The notes under the pieces: model-generated
Databases searched by the model: none
What the model was told of the DNA's origin: nothing
Seen by the model: the letters and a program-made list of their open reading frames with translations, nothing else
Shown: positions 44,721-53,184 of the stretch, piece after piece
Numbering within the stretch: position 1 is the first letter of the stretch
Layout of the letters: every line of letters starts with the position of its first letter
Assembly (NCBI GenBank): GCA_024226515.1
Contig: JAAELQ010000146.1
Span: 62,001 to 126,000 of the forward strand
Origin: a bacterium
GTDB lineage: Bacteria > Acidobacteriota > Polarisedimenticolia > Polarisedimenticolales > Polarisedimenticolaceae
Reading direction: 5' to 3'
DNA: 64,000 bases
Position numbers and translations under genes: made by a program

Positions 44721-44891
44721 CTGGTCGCCGCGCAGCACCGATCCACCTCGTACCGTCCGAGACGCGAGTCGAATGACGAAATCGAAATCGTGCGCCTGCC
44801 CCGGTCCTTGCAAATATGGCCGCCGAGTCATCCCCACGCAACCGCGAGGCTCGTTGCGGCCGGGACCCTCCGGACGGAGCATAATGAGCGC

Positions 44892-46055
44892 ATGGGAGAG
44901 CGAGACCGCATCGAGGCCCTCGGCGAGACGGCAGGGGAGGCGATCGAGCGCATGGTGCGCGAGCTCATGGCGCGCAAGCCGGGTGGTCACCTGCTGGAGT
45001 CGAGCCTGCGCGACCTCGAGCTGCGGGTTCCGCTGCTGCTGCGCGACTCCCAGGACGGGAAGCGTGAGTTCGCGCGACGCATTGCCGAGACGGTCGATCG
45101 TCTGCTCGACGACGCCGTGCAACAGGTCGCGGCGTTCCGCCCCGGGCGCACGTACTGCCATCGTTGCGCGAGCGCCGTCTGCGAGCATTCGCAGCCGGCG
45201 TCGGGGCGCGAGGTGTTCTGTGGCTACGCGCCGACCGGAACCCCGCGCTGGATCGATTTCGCGCAGTACTGTCTGGACCGACGGCATCCCGAGGTCGACC
45301 GACTGTACGCAACCCCTCCCGCGTTGCTCACGCTGGTCCAGACTCGCACGGAGCTGGGCGGCGAGATGCTCAACGCGTTCCGTGACGGCACGTACGAGCT
45401 GATGGGCCAGGTCACGGCCGGGTTCTTCGCGGTCCAGACCCGGGCGGAGGAGGGGCGGGGAGTCGTGGCGCTCACCGCACAGGCCGCCGCCGCCGGCTCC
45501 CGCCGCGGGCGCCTGCGGCTCGGGTTGAATCTCCTCGGCCGCGCCCCCGGTGGCGAGCCGCTGGACGCGTTGTGGGATCGCGAGGTCGATCTCCCGTGGC
45601 GCCGCGCGGTGCGCTGGGCCCAGCACGCGCTGGAGAGTCTGCCGCCCAAGCTCGCGCGCCGCGACCGGCGCGGCGGATTCCCGCCGGCGCTCGAGGCGCG
45701 TATCGACGGCATCCTGCGCGGCCTGGGCCGCCGGCTCGAGCAAGGACGCCGAGCTCGTTCGCGACGCACGAACCACGCCGAGGGCCGCCACGCGTCGGGG
45801 CAACGTCCGACGAGAAAAGCCGTCGACGACGCCCGCGGGGCGACGCTGGACACCTGCATGGTCGACGATCGCAGCGGCGCGCTCGTCGTGCTCGGCGATC
45901 GGGGCCGCACGCACTTCTTCACCACCGACGGGCGACTGGTGTCGAGCGTGCGCTACAGCAAGGATTCGATCGCGCGCAAGGTCAAGGCCGAGCTGTGGCG
46001 GCCCGCGTCGAGCGGCGACCTCGAGCAGCTACTGGCGAACCTACCGGAGTCGTAG
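44892..46055 (+). CDS. Uncharacterised protein with a cysteine cluster
   Basis: A 387-residue soluble protein that I cannot assign to a named family. It has a helical N-terminal region (1-85), then YCHRCASAVCEHS at about 97-109, whose three Cys and one His could bind zinc. A further FCGYAPTG and QYCLDRRHP follow. A central region (160-250) is helical and Arg-rich. A basic low-complexity linker occupies about 270-310 (RRLEQGRRARSRRTNHAEGR). The last 75 residues form a small domain with VDDRSGALVVLGDRGRTHFF. ATG at 44892 is used. It is divergent from the GGDEF-EAL gene and may share its control region. No signal peptide is seen. The pattern suggests a nucleic-acid or protein-binding factor, unproven. 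Confidence 0.7.
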   Translation: MGERDRIEALGETAGEAIERMVRELMARKPGGHLLESSLRDLELRVPLLLRDSQDGKREFARRIAETVDRLLDDAVQQVAAFRPGRTYCHRCASAVCEHSQPASGREVFCGYAPTGTPRWIDFAQYCLDRRHPEVDRLYATPPALLTLVQTRTELGGEMLNAFRDGTYELMGQVTAGFFAVQTRAEEGRGVVALTAQAAAAGSRRGRLRLGLNLLGRAPGGEPLDALWDREVDLPWRRAVRWAQHALESLPPKLARRDRRGGFPPALEARIDGILRGLGRRLEQGRRARSRRTNHAEGRHASGQRPTRKAVDDARGATLDTCMVDDRSGALVVLGDRGRTHFFTTDGRLVSSVRYSKDSIARKVKAELWRPASSGDLEQLLANLPES

Positions 46056-46085
46056 GCCGTATAACCGGTGCGAAGGGAGGGGATC

Positions 46086-46607
46086 ATGAGCTACCGAACT
46101 CTGGGGTTGGCAGCGCTGGTCGGCTATGTCGTTTGCTTCGGGACGATCCACGCCGCCGAGAGCCTGTGTTGCACTCACGAGACCTATATCTGTTTCTCGG
46201 CGCCCACGCCCGTGGCGTGCGGGATCAACGCCGCCGGCGTCGATTCGTGCGACGAGTGCTTCGCGCCGCAGGCGGCCGGCTCGGTCGAGCCGTTGACGCT
46301 GGACAAGGTCACGGGACCCGGCATCCGGTTGAGCTGGGGTGCGTCGTGCATATCGAGCGACTCGGACTACGCGGTCTACGAGGGGCTCCTCGGCAGTTTC
46401 AACAGTCACGTCCCGGTCGGCGACGCGTTCTGCAGCACGCAGGGGATGCGGCAGGTGACGATCACCCCCGCCGACGGAAGTCGCTACTACCTCGTCGTGC
46501 CGTTCGGCGCGATGCGCGAGGGATCGTACGGGACCGACGGGGACGGCGCTCCGCGCCCTCCGAGCGCGCAGGCCTGCCTGCCGCAGCTCGTCGGGGACTG
46601 TCCGTAG
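46086..46607 (+). CDS. Small secreted cysteine-rich protein with fibronectin-like module
   Basis: A 173-residue exported protein. GGGAGG just before ATG 46086 sets the start, and residues 1-23 are a signal peptide. Eight or more cysteines follow (SLCCTHETYICF, SCDECF, GASC, FCSTQG, QACLPQLVGDCP), suggesting disulfides. The body (about 65-160) is a single fibronectin-like module with GIRLSWGASC, DSDYAVYEGLLG and RYYLVVPFG followed by REGSYGTDGDG. The chain ends in Cys-Pro, like the C-terminal modules of the S8 and M28 proteases. It appears to be a free-standing version of that module. Function unknown. Confidence 0.75.
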   Translation: MSYRTLGLAALVGYVVCFGTIHAAESLCCTHETYICFSAPTPVACGINAAGVDSCDECFAPQAAGSVEPLTLDKVTGPGIRLSWGASCISSDSDYAVYEGLLGSFNSHVPVGDAFCSTQGMRQVTITPADGSRYYLVVPFGAMREGSYGTDGDGAPRPPSAQACLPQLVGDCP

Positions 46608-46617
46608 CCACGGCCTG

Positions 46618-47964
46618 TTATTCGGCGTCGCCCGACAGCTTCGACCTGGCCTTCCGGCGCCGCGCCAGTCGATCGTCTAGCTCGCGCTCGAAGCCCCGCG
46701 TCGTCGGCTCGTAGAACCGGCGCCCGCGCAACCGCTCGGGCAGGCACTCGAGGTCGGTCACGGCGTCGGCGTGGTCGTGCGCGTAGCGATAACCCTTGCC
46801 GTAGCCCTCGGCCTTCATCGCGCCGGTGGGCGCGTTGCGCAGGGCGAGCGGTACGGGGTCCGTGGCGCCCTGCTCGATGGCGCCTCGGGCGGCGGACCAG
46901 GCCTTCGTGAGCGCGTTCGACTTGGGCGCCGTCGCGCAGTAGATCGCGGCCTGGGTGAGGGCCAGCGCGCCCTCGGGCAGGCCGAGGAAGTGCAGCGCGT
47001 CCCGCGCGCTCGTCGTCACCGCCAGGGCCTGAGGATCGGCCAGGCCGACGTCCTCGCTGGCGAAGCGTACGATGCGGCGCGCAACGTACATCGGATCCTC
47101 GCCGGACTCGATCATCCGCGCCAGCCAGTAGACCGTGGCGTCCGGGTCCGAGTCGCGCATCGATTTTTGCAGGGCGCTGATCAGGTTGAAGTGCTCTTCG
47201 CCCGCCTTGTCGTAGCGCAGCGCCGGGGCCTGCAGCGCGTCCTTCAGCATCTCGTCGTCGACCGTGCGGGCGCCCGCGGGCGATTCCGCCAGTCGGGAGG
47301 CCAGCGTCTCGACGACGTTGAGCACGAAGCGCGCGTCGCCCGCTCCCTGCCGCGCCAGCTCGGCGACGAGCCGCTCGGGGCAGTCGATGCTCAGCTCTCC
47401 GACGCCGTTCTCGGCGTCCCCGAGCGTGCGGCGGATCAGCTCGGCCAGATCGTCGTCACCCAGCCGCTCGAGCCGGTACACGCGGGAGCGTGACAGCAGC
47501 GCGGAGTTGATCTCGAACGACGGGTTCTCGGTCGTCGCCCCGATCAACACGATCGTGCCACGCTCGACGTGGGGCAGGAACGCGTCCTGCTGCGCCTTGT
47601 TGAAGCGGTGGATCTCGTCGACGAACAGCACGGTTCGTCGTCCCTGCGCGCGGTGCAGGCGCTCGGCGTCCTGCATCACGGCGCGCACTTCCTTGATCCC
47701 CGACATCACGGCCGAGAAGGGGAGGAAGGGCGCCCGCGTGTTCGAGGCGATGATGCGGGCCAGCGTCGTCTTGCCGCAGCCCGGTGGGCCCCAGAGCACG
47801 ATCGAACCGAAGTCGTCGCGTTCCACGGCGCGGCGCAGCGAGGCGCCGTCACCGAGCAGGTGCCGCTGCCCGAGAAACGCCTCGAGCGTCCGGGGCCGCA
47901 TGCGCTCGGCTAGCGGCGCCGAGGCTCCCGAGGGGGAAGCAGTGTCGTCGTCAAAGAGTCCCAC
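46618..47964 (-). CDS. rarA: Replication-associated recombination AAA+ ATPase
   Basis: A 448-residue RarA/MgsA/WRNIP1-family ATPase that acts at stalled replication forks. The N-terminus has RPRTLEAFLGQRHLL. Walker A is GPPGCGKTT, Walker B LFVDEIHRFN and sensor 1 IGATTENPSFE; the arginine finger lies in LLSRSRV. The C-terminal tetramerisation and DNA-binding region includes MIESGEDPMYVARRIVRFASEDVG and the terminal YEPTTRGFE. All are typical and complete. Start is GTG at 47964. The gene is convergent with the small secreted protein (10-base gap) and follows the carboxypeptidase-regulatory-like gene by 16 bases on the same strand. Confidence 0.95.
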   Translation of the reverse strand: MGLFDDDTASPSGASAPLAERMRPRTLEAFLGQRHLLGDGASLRRAVERDDFGSIVLWGPPGCGKTTLARIIASNTRAPFLPFSAVMSGIKEVRAVMQDAERLHRAQGRRTVLFVDEIHRFNKAQQDAFLPHVERGTIVLIGATTENPSFEINSALLSRSRVYRLERLGDDDLAELIRRTLGDAENGVGELSIDCPERLVAELARQGAGDARFVLNVVETLASRLAESPAGARTVDDEMLKDALQAPALRYDKAGEEHFNLISALQKSMRDSDPDATVYWLARMIESGEDPMYVARRIVRFASEDVGLADPQALAVTTSARDALHFLGLPEGALALTQAAIYCATAPKSNALTKAWSAARGAIEQGATDPVPLALRNAPTGAMKAEGYGKGYRYAHDHADAVTDLECLPERLRGRRFYEPTTRGFERELDDRLARRRKARSKLSGDAE

Positions 47965-47980
47965 GCCGACCCGGCCGGGC

Positions 47981-48490
47981 TCAGAATCCGCTGGCCGGGG
48001 CCTCGTCGTCTTCCGTCAACTCGTCGATCGCGAACAGGGACACGACGACGATGCCGCCGGTGATGATCCAGCCGAGGAGGTTCGATCCGCCGGCCGCGGC
48101 GCCGGACGTGCCTCCGCTGCCCTGGTAGTTCGGGGCGTTCGAGGACAGCTGCAGCGCGACCGGCCGGTTCGAGCCCTTCGCGATCTGCATGTTGTTCGAG
48201 GCCAGGAAGGCGCCCTCGGAGGTGTCGATCAGCAGCGTGTAGCCGCCGGCCGGCGCGGCGTCGATGCGGAAGTTACCGCTGTTGCCCGTGGGCTGGGATT
48301 CGAACGTGCGCCCCGTCTTCTGGTCGAGGAGGGTCACCACGGCACCGGTCCGCGGGGTCACCCCGTCGGACTGGACCACGCGTCCGCTGAACACGGCACC
48401 GGTGGACGCCTGGACCGGCATGACAGACAACGAGACGATCGAGACCGTCAGCAGGCAGGCCAGGGCGTGCCGGATTCGACTGGACGACAT
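47981..48490 (-). CDS. Exported carboxypeptidase-regulatory-like domain protein
   Basis: A 169-residue protein with a signal peptide (1-28). It then has a carboxypeptidase-regulatory-like beta-sandwich (about 33-115: FSGRVVQSDGVTPRTGAVVT, GNFRIDAAPAGGYTLLI). A Gly/Ser-rich spacer leads to a C-terminal membrane segment LLGWIITGGIVVVSLFAI and an acidic tail. GGAGGAG upstream of ATG 48490 fixes the start. It is therefore membrane-tethered with the sandwich outside. A longer relative follows at 48584, and both are co-directional with rarA. Such proteins are numerous in Acidobacteriota; the specific role is unknown. Confidence 0.75.
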   Translation of the reverse strand: MSSSRIRHALACLLTVSIVSLSVMPVQASTGAVFSGRVVQSDGVTPRTGAVVTLLDQKTGRTFESQPTGNSGNFRIDAAPAGGYTLLIDTSEGAFLASNNMQIAKGSNRPVALQLSSNAPNYQGSGGTSGAAAGGSNLLGWIITGGIVVVSLFAIDELTEDDEAPASGF

Positions 48491-48583
48491 CGGGGACTCC
48501 TCCTTAGAAGGTCGGGCACCACACCGGTACCGAGGCCGGTCATTTTCGGGCCGTATGGCGGTTCTGTCAAGGCGAAGCGGGGA

Positions 48584-49171
48584 CTACGGCTGCGACGCGC
48601 TGGCCGGTGGGCCGTTGGAACTGCTGCTGCTGCCGCCGGCGACCGACAGCAGAACGACGGCAGCGCCGCCGGCCACGATCGCGACGCCCTTCGGGCTGCG
48701 CCAGAAAGCGCGTCCCGTCAGTTTTTCCTGCACCACCGCGAGGCCCGAGGGGTCGGCGGAGGAGCCGGGGAACGATCGGCGCTGCGGATCGTCCGCATCG
48801 GCCTGGTCGCTGAACGTCGAAAGCGTCATGTTCGCGGACGCTTTGCCGCTGGGGGGCAGGTTGATCACCTGGTTTGCCACGAAGATGCCGTCCGGGGTCT
48901 CGATCGCCAGGTCGTAGTAACCGAAAGGCAGCTCGTTCAGCGCATACTCGCCCTTGCCGGAGGTCGGTTCGGACGTGTAGGTCGTCTCGGTCGAGAGGTG
49001 ATACGCGATGACGCGCACGCCGGCGGCAGGGCTCTTCCCGTCCGCGCCCAGGATCCGGCCGCTCAGGCGGGAGAAGGTCTGCTCCTCCGCGGGTTGGGCG
49101 ACGACGACCGTCGAGAGGCAAGCGAGCAGGGCGAGGGATAAGCCCAGGCCTCGAATCCGGCGAGATTTCAT
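48584..49171 (-). CDS. Exported carboxypeptidase-regulatory-like domain protein, second copy
   Basis: A 195-residue relative of the protein at 47981. ATG at 49171 is followed by a basic start and signal peptide ending VVVAQ. The beta-sandwich (about 33-115) contains LSGRILGADGKSPAAGVRVI, GEYALNELPFGYYDLAI and ETPDGIFVANQVI. A linker of about 40 residues leads to a C-terminal membrane helix (GVAIVAGGAAVVLLSVAGG) and a Ser-rich end. The two copies are only distantly similar, so the duplication is old. A role in outer-surface or periplasmic assembly is possible; nothing in the sequence shows an enzyme. Confidence 0.75.
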   Translation of the reverse strand: MKSRRIRGLGLSLALLACLSTVVVAQPAEEQTFSRLSGRILGADGKSPAAGVRVIAYHLSTETTYTSEPTSGKGEYALNELPFGYYDLAIETPDGIFVANQVINLPPSGKASANMTLSTFSDQADADDPQRRSFPGSSADPSGLAVVQEKLTGRAFWRSPKGVAIVAGGAAVVLLSVAGGSSSSSNGPPASASQP

Positions 49172-49268
49172 CGATTGACCTGCAGGGATAACCAGAATTA
49201 AAATTCCACAGTCCAATTTAGGACTTCGACGCCACTGTGCGCAACCCGGGGGGAGAACGAGGGATGCG

Positions 49269-49586
49269 TTGGAGCATCAAAACGCCCGAGTAGAGCCGAA
49301 TCCAGACGATCCCGCGACCCGGCGCCGCCGGCGTTCCTCGGGCAGACGGCGCCGCCGTCGACGAAAAAGCGGCGGCCGCCGGAGCCTGCGTGGGATCTAC
49401 TTCGGCCTCGCCGCCCTGTGGGGTTTCCTGATCGGGAGCGGGGCGATCGTCGCGGCCCTGGTTCTTGCCGGGCAGCAGGTCCGCTCCAGCCCGACGCTTG
49501 CCGGCGTGCTCGCCGGGGGATCGCTGCTCGCCGTGGGTGGGGGCGGCATCGCCGCCCGGGCCTACCGCGAGGCCTCGGGCCGCTAG
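49269..49586 (+). CDS. Small membrane protein with Arg-rich cytoplasmic head
   Basis: A 105-residue protein with an extremely basic N-terminal segment (residues 19-42, containing RRRRRSSGRRRRRRRKSGG) and two membrane helices (GIYFGLAALWGFLIGSGAIVAA and LAGVLAGGSLLAVGGGG). The start is taken as TTG at 49269 with an AGGGA-type site upstream; an ATG in another frame at 49264 stops after ten codons. By the positive-inside rule the Arg cluster lies in the cytoplasm, where it could touch DNA, RNA or acidic lipids. I do not recognise a family. It is convergent with the glycosyltransferase at 49598. Confidence 0.6.
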   Translation: MEHQNARVEPNPDDPATRRRRRSSGRRRRRRRKSGGRRSLRGIYFGLAALWGFLIGSGAIVAALVLAGQQVRSSPTLAGVLAGGSLLAVGGGGIAARAYREASGR

Positions 49587-49597
49587 TCGGCGACGCC

Positions 49598-50305
49598 CTA
49601 GTCGAGGCGGAGCAGGCCGTATTTGAGGATGCAGCGCAGTGCGGACACACCGTCGCGCCAGTTGATCTTCTTGCCTTCCTCGTAGGTGCGGCCCCAGTAG
49701 CTGATGCCGACCTCGAAGATGCGCGGGTTCAATCGCGAGATCTTCGCCGTCACCTCGGGCTCGAACCCGAAGCGGCACTCACGCAGCTTCAGGCCCTTCA
49801 ACAGATCGGCGCGGAAGAGCTTGTAGCAAGTCTCCATGTCGGTCAGGTTGAGGTTCGTGCAGGCGTTGGAGAGCAACGTGAGGAACCGGTTGCCGATCGA
49901 ATGCCAGAAGAACAGGACGCGATGGGCGTCGGCTCCGATGAAGCGCGAGCCGTAGACGACGTCGGCCTTGCCGGCGAGCACCGGAGCCAGCAACTTGTTG
50001 TATTCGCCGGGGTCGTACTCCAGATCGGCGTCCTGGATGACGATGTAATCGCCCGACGCCTCGGCGAAGCCGCGATGCAGCGCTGCGCCCTTCCCGCGGT
50101 TCTCCGGCTGCAGGAAGACCCGCACGCGTGGGTCCCGTCCCAGATCGGCGAGGATCTCCCGCGTGCGATCCGTCGACCCGTCGTCGACGATCACCAGCTC
50201 GCGCTCGACTCCCTCGGGGAGGGACACCGTGAGAACGGCGTCGACCAGGCTGGCGACCGTCGCCTCCTCGTTGTACGCCGGAATCACGATGGACAGCAGC
50301 GGCAA
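49598..50305 (-). CDS. Polyprenyl-phosphate sugar transferase, GT2 DPM1-type
   Basis: A 235-residue glycosyltransferase of the dolichol-phosphate mannose synthase type. It has [66 protein letters not shown] and [19 protein letters not shown]. These are the UDP/GDP-sugar binding, DxD and C-terminal motifs of enzymes that load one sugar onto a polyprenyl phosphate on the cytoplasmic face. No C-terminal membrane anchor is present. TTG at 50305 is used as start because AGGAG lies about 5 bases upstream. It forms the end of the exopolysaccharide region, about 70 bases after the flippase gene on the same strand. Confidence 0.88.
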   Translation of the reverse strand: MPLLSIVIPAYNEEATVASLVDAVLTVSLPEGVERELVIVDDGSTDRTREILADLGRDPRVRVFLQPENRGKGAALHRGFAEASGDYIVIQDADLEYDPGEYNKLLAPVLAGKADVVYGSRFIGADAHRVLFFWHSIGNRFLTLLSNACTNLNLTDMETCYKLFRADLLKGLKLRECRFGFEPEVTAKISRLNPRIFEVGISYWGRTYEEGKKINWRDGVSALRCILKYGLLRLD

Positions 50306-50371
50306 GGGATCTCCTGTGGAAACCGCAAAACACCCGCGGGACGGCGAGGTTATTGGATGGCCCGCATCAGG

Positions 50372-51613
50372 TCAAGAACGCCAGGACCAGCACAGTCCGG
50401 TCCAGTTGACCGTTGCCAGGACCGCCACGGCCAGAGCGAAACCCGCCGCAGCCCCCTCGAGTCCGTAGCGCGCCGTCAGCCAGGGCCCGGCCGAGAGCGT
50501 CGTGACCGTGGCCAGCAGGTGGCCGACGAAAGCGATCTGCGGCTGCTGCCGGCTCATCACGAGGATGCTTGCGGGGTAGAGCGCTGCCCGCAGCAGCGGA
50601 ATCATGGCGAACACGGGCAGGATCGACGCCGCGGCGCGCGCGTCCTCGGTGAAGATCCGCAGCATCACCCACTCGCCGAACAGCAGCACCGCCGCCGCGT
50701 AGGCCAGCCCGATCGCCCCGTAGATCGCCACGAGACGCAGGGCGAGACGGCGCTCGCCGCGAAGATCGAGGTTCGGCAGATCCCTCGCCGCCTCGGGGAG
50801 GAACAGCAACCCGAGCCCGACGGCGATCTGCTCGTAGGGCAGCACCAGCGTGTCGGCCGCCTTCAGGTGCCCCGCGGCGGTCTCCGACAGCATCGCGCCG
50901 GCGATCAGGTAGTACGCTCGGTGCCCCCCGAGGACGAACGGCACCGAGAGCAGGATCCAACGTCCGAACACCCAGTGCCGGGCGAGGAGCGGACGGATCT
51001 CGTGCGGGGAGCGCAGAAAGGAGCCGCGCCATTGCACGGCGCAGACCGCGAACGACGCGGCCGCGAGGACGAGGTAAACGCGAGGGATCGATCCCTGGCC
51101 GGTCACGGCGAGAGCTCCCAGTCCGACTGCGACCAGGGTCACGAACGCCGAGGATTGAATCGCGGCATCTCGGGGCGAGCGCTCGATGTAGAACCTGCGG
51201 CGCAAGATGTTCTGCATCGTGCTGAAGTTGGAGTACAGCAGCGCGCATAGAACCGCCGGGAGCAGCTCGGCGGTGCGCTCGTGCCACTGTGCGACGACAA
51301 TCGCCGCGACGGCGAGCAGCAAGGTCAGCGGGACGATGCTCGCCAGTTGAACGCGGAAGACGAATGCGTAGTATCCGGGGCGTTCGTCGTCCGCTGTCTG
51401 GGGGCCGAAGACCGACATCGCCTGCAATAGAAAGCCGTTCTGCACGCCATGGACGGCCAGCACGAGCAGGTACGTCATGGCGTACGTTCCGAGCGCGGCC
51501 AGGCCCAGCGAGTGGCCGATCCAGATACTGACGAGAAACCCGACCAGGGCGGACATCCCCTGATCGAACACGCTGGCCAGCGGGCGAAGGAGCTTCTGTG
51601 GACCCGAGTTCAT
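50372..51613 (-). CDS. Wzx-like polysaccharide flippase
   Basis: A 413-residue membrane protein with about 12 helices, of the oligosaccharide flippase (MOP/PST) family. The opening SALVGFLVSIWIGHSLGLAA and the middle motif AAGHLKAADTLVLPYEQIAV fit Wzx-like proteins that move lipid-linked repeat units across the inner membrane. ATG at 51613. It is divergent from the Wzy-like polymerase gene with a 120-base spacer that should hold both promoters. The C-terminal tail is short and basic. Length and topology are normal for the family; sequence alone does not give the glycan. Confidence 0.85.
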   Translation of the reverse strand: MNSGPQKLLRPLASVFDQGMSALVGFLVSIWIGHSLGLAALGTYAMTYLLVLAVHGVQNGFLLQAMSVFGPQTADDERPGYYAFVFRVQLASIVPLTLLLAVAAIVVAQWHERTAELLPAVLCALLYSNFSTMQNILRRRFYIERSPRDAAIQSSAFVTLVAVGLGALAVTGQGSIPRVYLVLAAASFAVCAVQWRGSFLRSPHEIRPLLARHWVFGRWILLSVPFVLGGHRAYYLIAGAMLSETAAGHLKAADTLVLPYEQIAVGLGLLFLPEAARDLPNLDLRGERRLALRLVAIYGAIGLAYAAAVLLFGEWVMLRIFTEDARAAASILPVFAMIPLLRAALYPASILVMSRQQPQIAFVGHLLATVTTLSAGPWLTARYGLEGAAAGFALAVAVLATVNWTGLCWSWRS

Positions 51614-51732
51614 GAAGCAACCAGGCTAGCAGGCGCGCCCGGGGAGGTTTGCGAATCCCCAGGGTTCCCGGTAGGTTGCGCAGGGGTGCGGCGACGCCCA
51701 CTGCTCCGCACCCCGGAGTATCCGGCGCTTTC

Positions 51733-53184
51733 GTGAGCAACGACAGTCAAATCCGAACTCTGCTGGCGTTCTACCTGCTGATGGGGTTGGCGCTCGTCCT
51801 GCCGCTCTTTCTGTCGCATCGCGTCGCAGGTGCCACGATCTCCCTGCCGCTGTTCCTCTCGTGGGGCGTCGTGGCCGTCTCTGCCACGCAGCTTGCTTAC
51901 TTCACCTTTCTCGGCGAACGACGGTGGATGAGCCTGACGTTCTGGGTCTTCACCTATGTCTGGATGGGACTCGCCGGATTCCAGCAGATCGCACACGGCC
52001 ATTTTCCACTTCCGGATTCGTTCTACGACGATCGCCTGCTCAACCGAACCAACAGCGTCTTGTTGCTCGGCCTCGGGGCCCACATCGTCGGCTTCCACTG
52101 GCGTCGCGGTTCGCCGGCCCCACGCTGGGTGCGATCGCTGGAGCAGCGAGTGCTCGACTCGCGTCGAGCGTTCGTCGTGGGCATCTGCGCCGCAGGAGTT
52201 GCAGTGGCGTTGATCATCCTCCTCGGCGGTGCTGGGCAGATGCTCACCTCGCGTCGCGAGTTCTTCTCCCTCGTGGCGGATTTTGCCGGCACCGAGACTC
52301 AGGCAAGGCTGCGCGTGATCTTCGTCTCGTTGATCGTGGCGCCCTTCGTCTCGGCATATCTGCTCTGGGTCCTGTGGATGCGTAAGCGTGACACGCTGGG
52401 GGTTCACGCGAGGCTCCTCCTCGTGGCGCTACTCGCCGGTCTGGTGCTGATCAACGTGATCGTGAACAACCCGGGCAATCGCGCTCGTTACTGGTTCGGC
52501 ACGATCGTATTGAGTCTGATCTTCGTCACTCTTCGCTGGAGCAAGCGTCTGTCCTTCCCGGCATGGTCCACGGCGTTGATCGTCGCCCTGCTGTTCGTGT
52601 TCCCTTACGCGGACATGTTCCGACTGAATCTCAATGCCGACGCGTGGAACTACCGCGGGATGCAGGCGATCGTGGACGAGGGTGACTACGACGCATTTCA
52701 GCAGACGACCAACGCGTTGATCTACGTCGACGACAACGGCGTGCGTTGGGGGCGCCAGGCCGCAGGGACGTTCTTCTTCTTCGTCCCGCGTTCGGTGTGG
52801 GCCGGGAAGCCGCCGGCGTCGGGGGAGATGGTGGCCCAGCACATGGGCTACGCGCACCAGAATCTGTCGATGCCGATCTGGGGCGAGGCCTATCTCGATG
52901 GTGGGCTGCCTCTCGTGCTGCTCGTCTGTCTGGCGTACGGTCGGTTGACACGGCTCGTGGAGGACTCGTGCGTGTCCTTGCCCGGAACCTCGCTGTCGTT
53001 GACCTCGATCGCGCTCCCGGTCTATGCGGCCTACCAGCTGTTTCTGCTGCGCGGTAGCCTGATGGTCGGGTTCGCTTACCTCGTTCCCGTCCTGCTCTTG
53101 TTCTGGGTCCACACGAGTCTCCCCCTTCAAGCCGATCGGCAGCGGGCGGAACTGGTCGCGACGGACAATCCGGCCACTCCATGA
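51733..53184 (+). CDS. Wzy-like oligosaccharide repeat-unit polymerase
   Basis: A 483-residue membrane protein with about 10-12 helices and a large periplasmic loop (about residues 300-385). The loop contains DAWNYRGMQAIVDEGDYDAF and FFFVPRSVWAGKPPASGE, a pattern seen in O-antigen/EPS polymerases. The start is GTG at 51733; upstream codons in the same frame do not look coding. It overlaps the sulfotransferase by ATGA at its end. Paired with the divergent flippase it supplies the Wzx/Wzy polymerisation step. Wzy proteins are poorly conserved, so the assignment rests on topology, motif style and context. Confidence 0.75.
   Translation: MSNDSQIRTLLAFYLLMGLALVLPLFLSHRVAGATISLPLFLSWGVVAVSATQLAYFTFLGERRWMSLTFWVFTYVWMGLAGFQQIAHGHFPLPDSFYDDRLLNRTNSVLLLGLGAHIVGFHWRRGSPAPRWVRSLEQRVLDSRRAFVVGICAAGVAVALIILLGGAGQMLTSRREFFSLVADFAGTETQARLRVIFVSLIVAPFVSAYLLWVLWMRKRDTLGVHARLLLVALLAGLVLINVIVNNPGNRARYWFGTIVLSLIFVTLRWSKRLSFPAWSTALIVALLFVFPYADMFRLNLNADAWNYRGMQAIVDEGDYDAFQQTTNALIYVDDNGVRWGRQAAGTFFFFVPRSVWAGKPPASGEMVAQHMGYAHQNLSMPIWGEAYLDGGLPLVLLVCLAYGRLTRLVEDSCVSLPGTSLSLTSIALPVYAAYQLFLLRGSLMVGFAYLVPVLLLFWVHTSLPLQADRQRAELVATDNPATP

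Noticed and set aside
44739-45914. Extension of the GGDEF-EAL protein to about 1090 residues
   Set aside because: The extension runs through the divergent 387-residue gene and has non-coding third-base use. The PAS domain begins at the chosen start.
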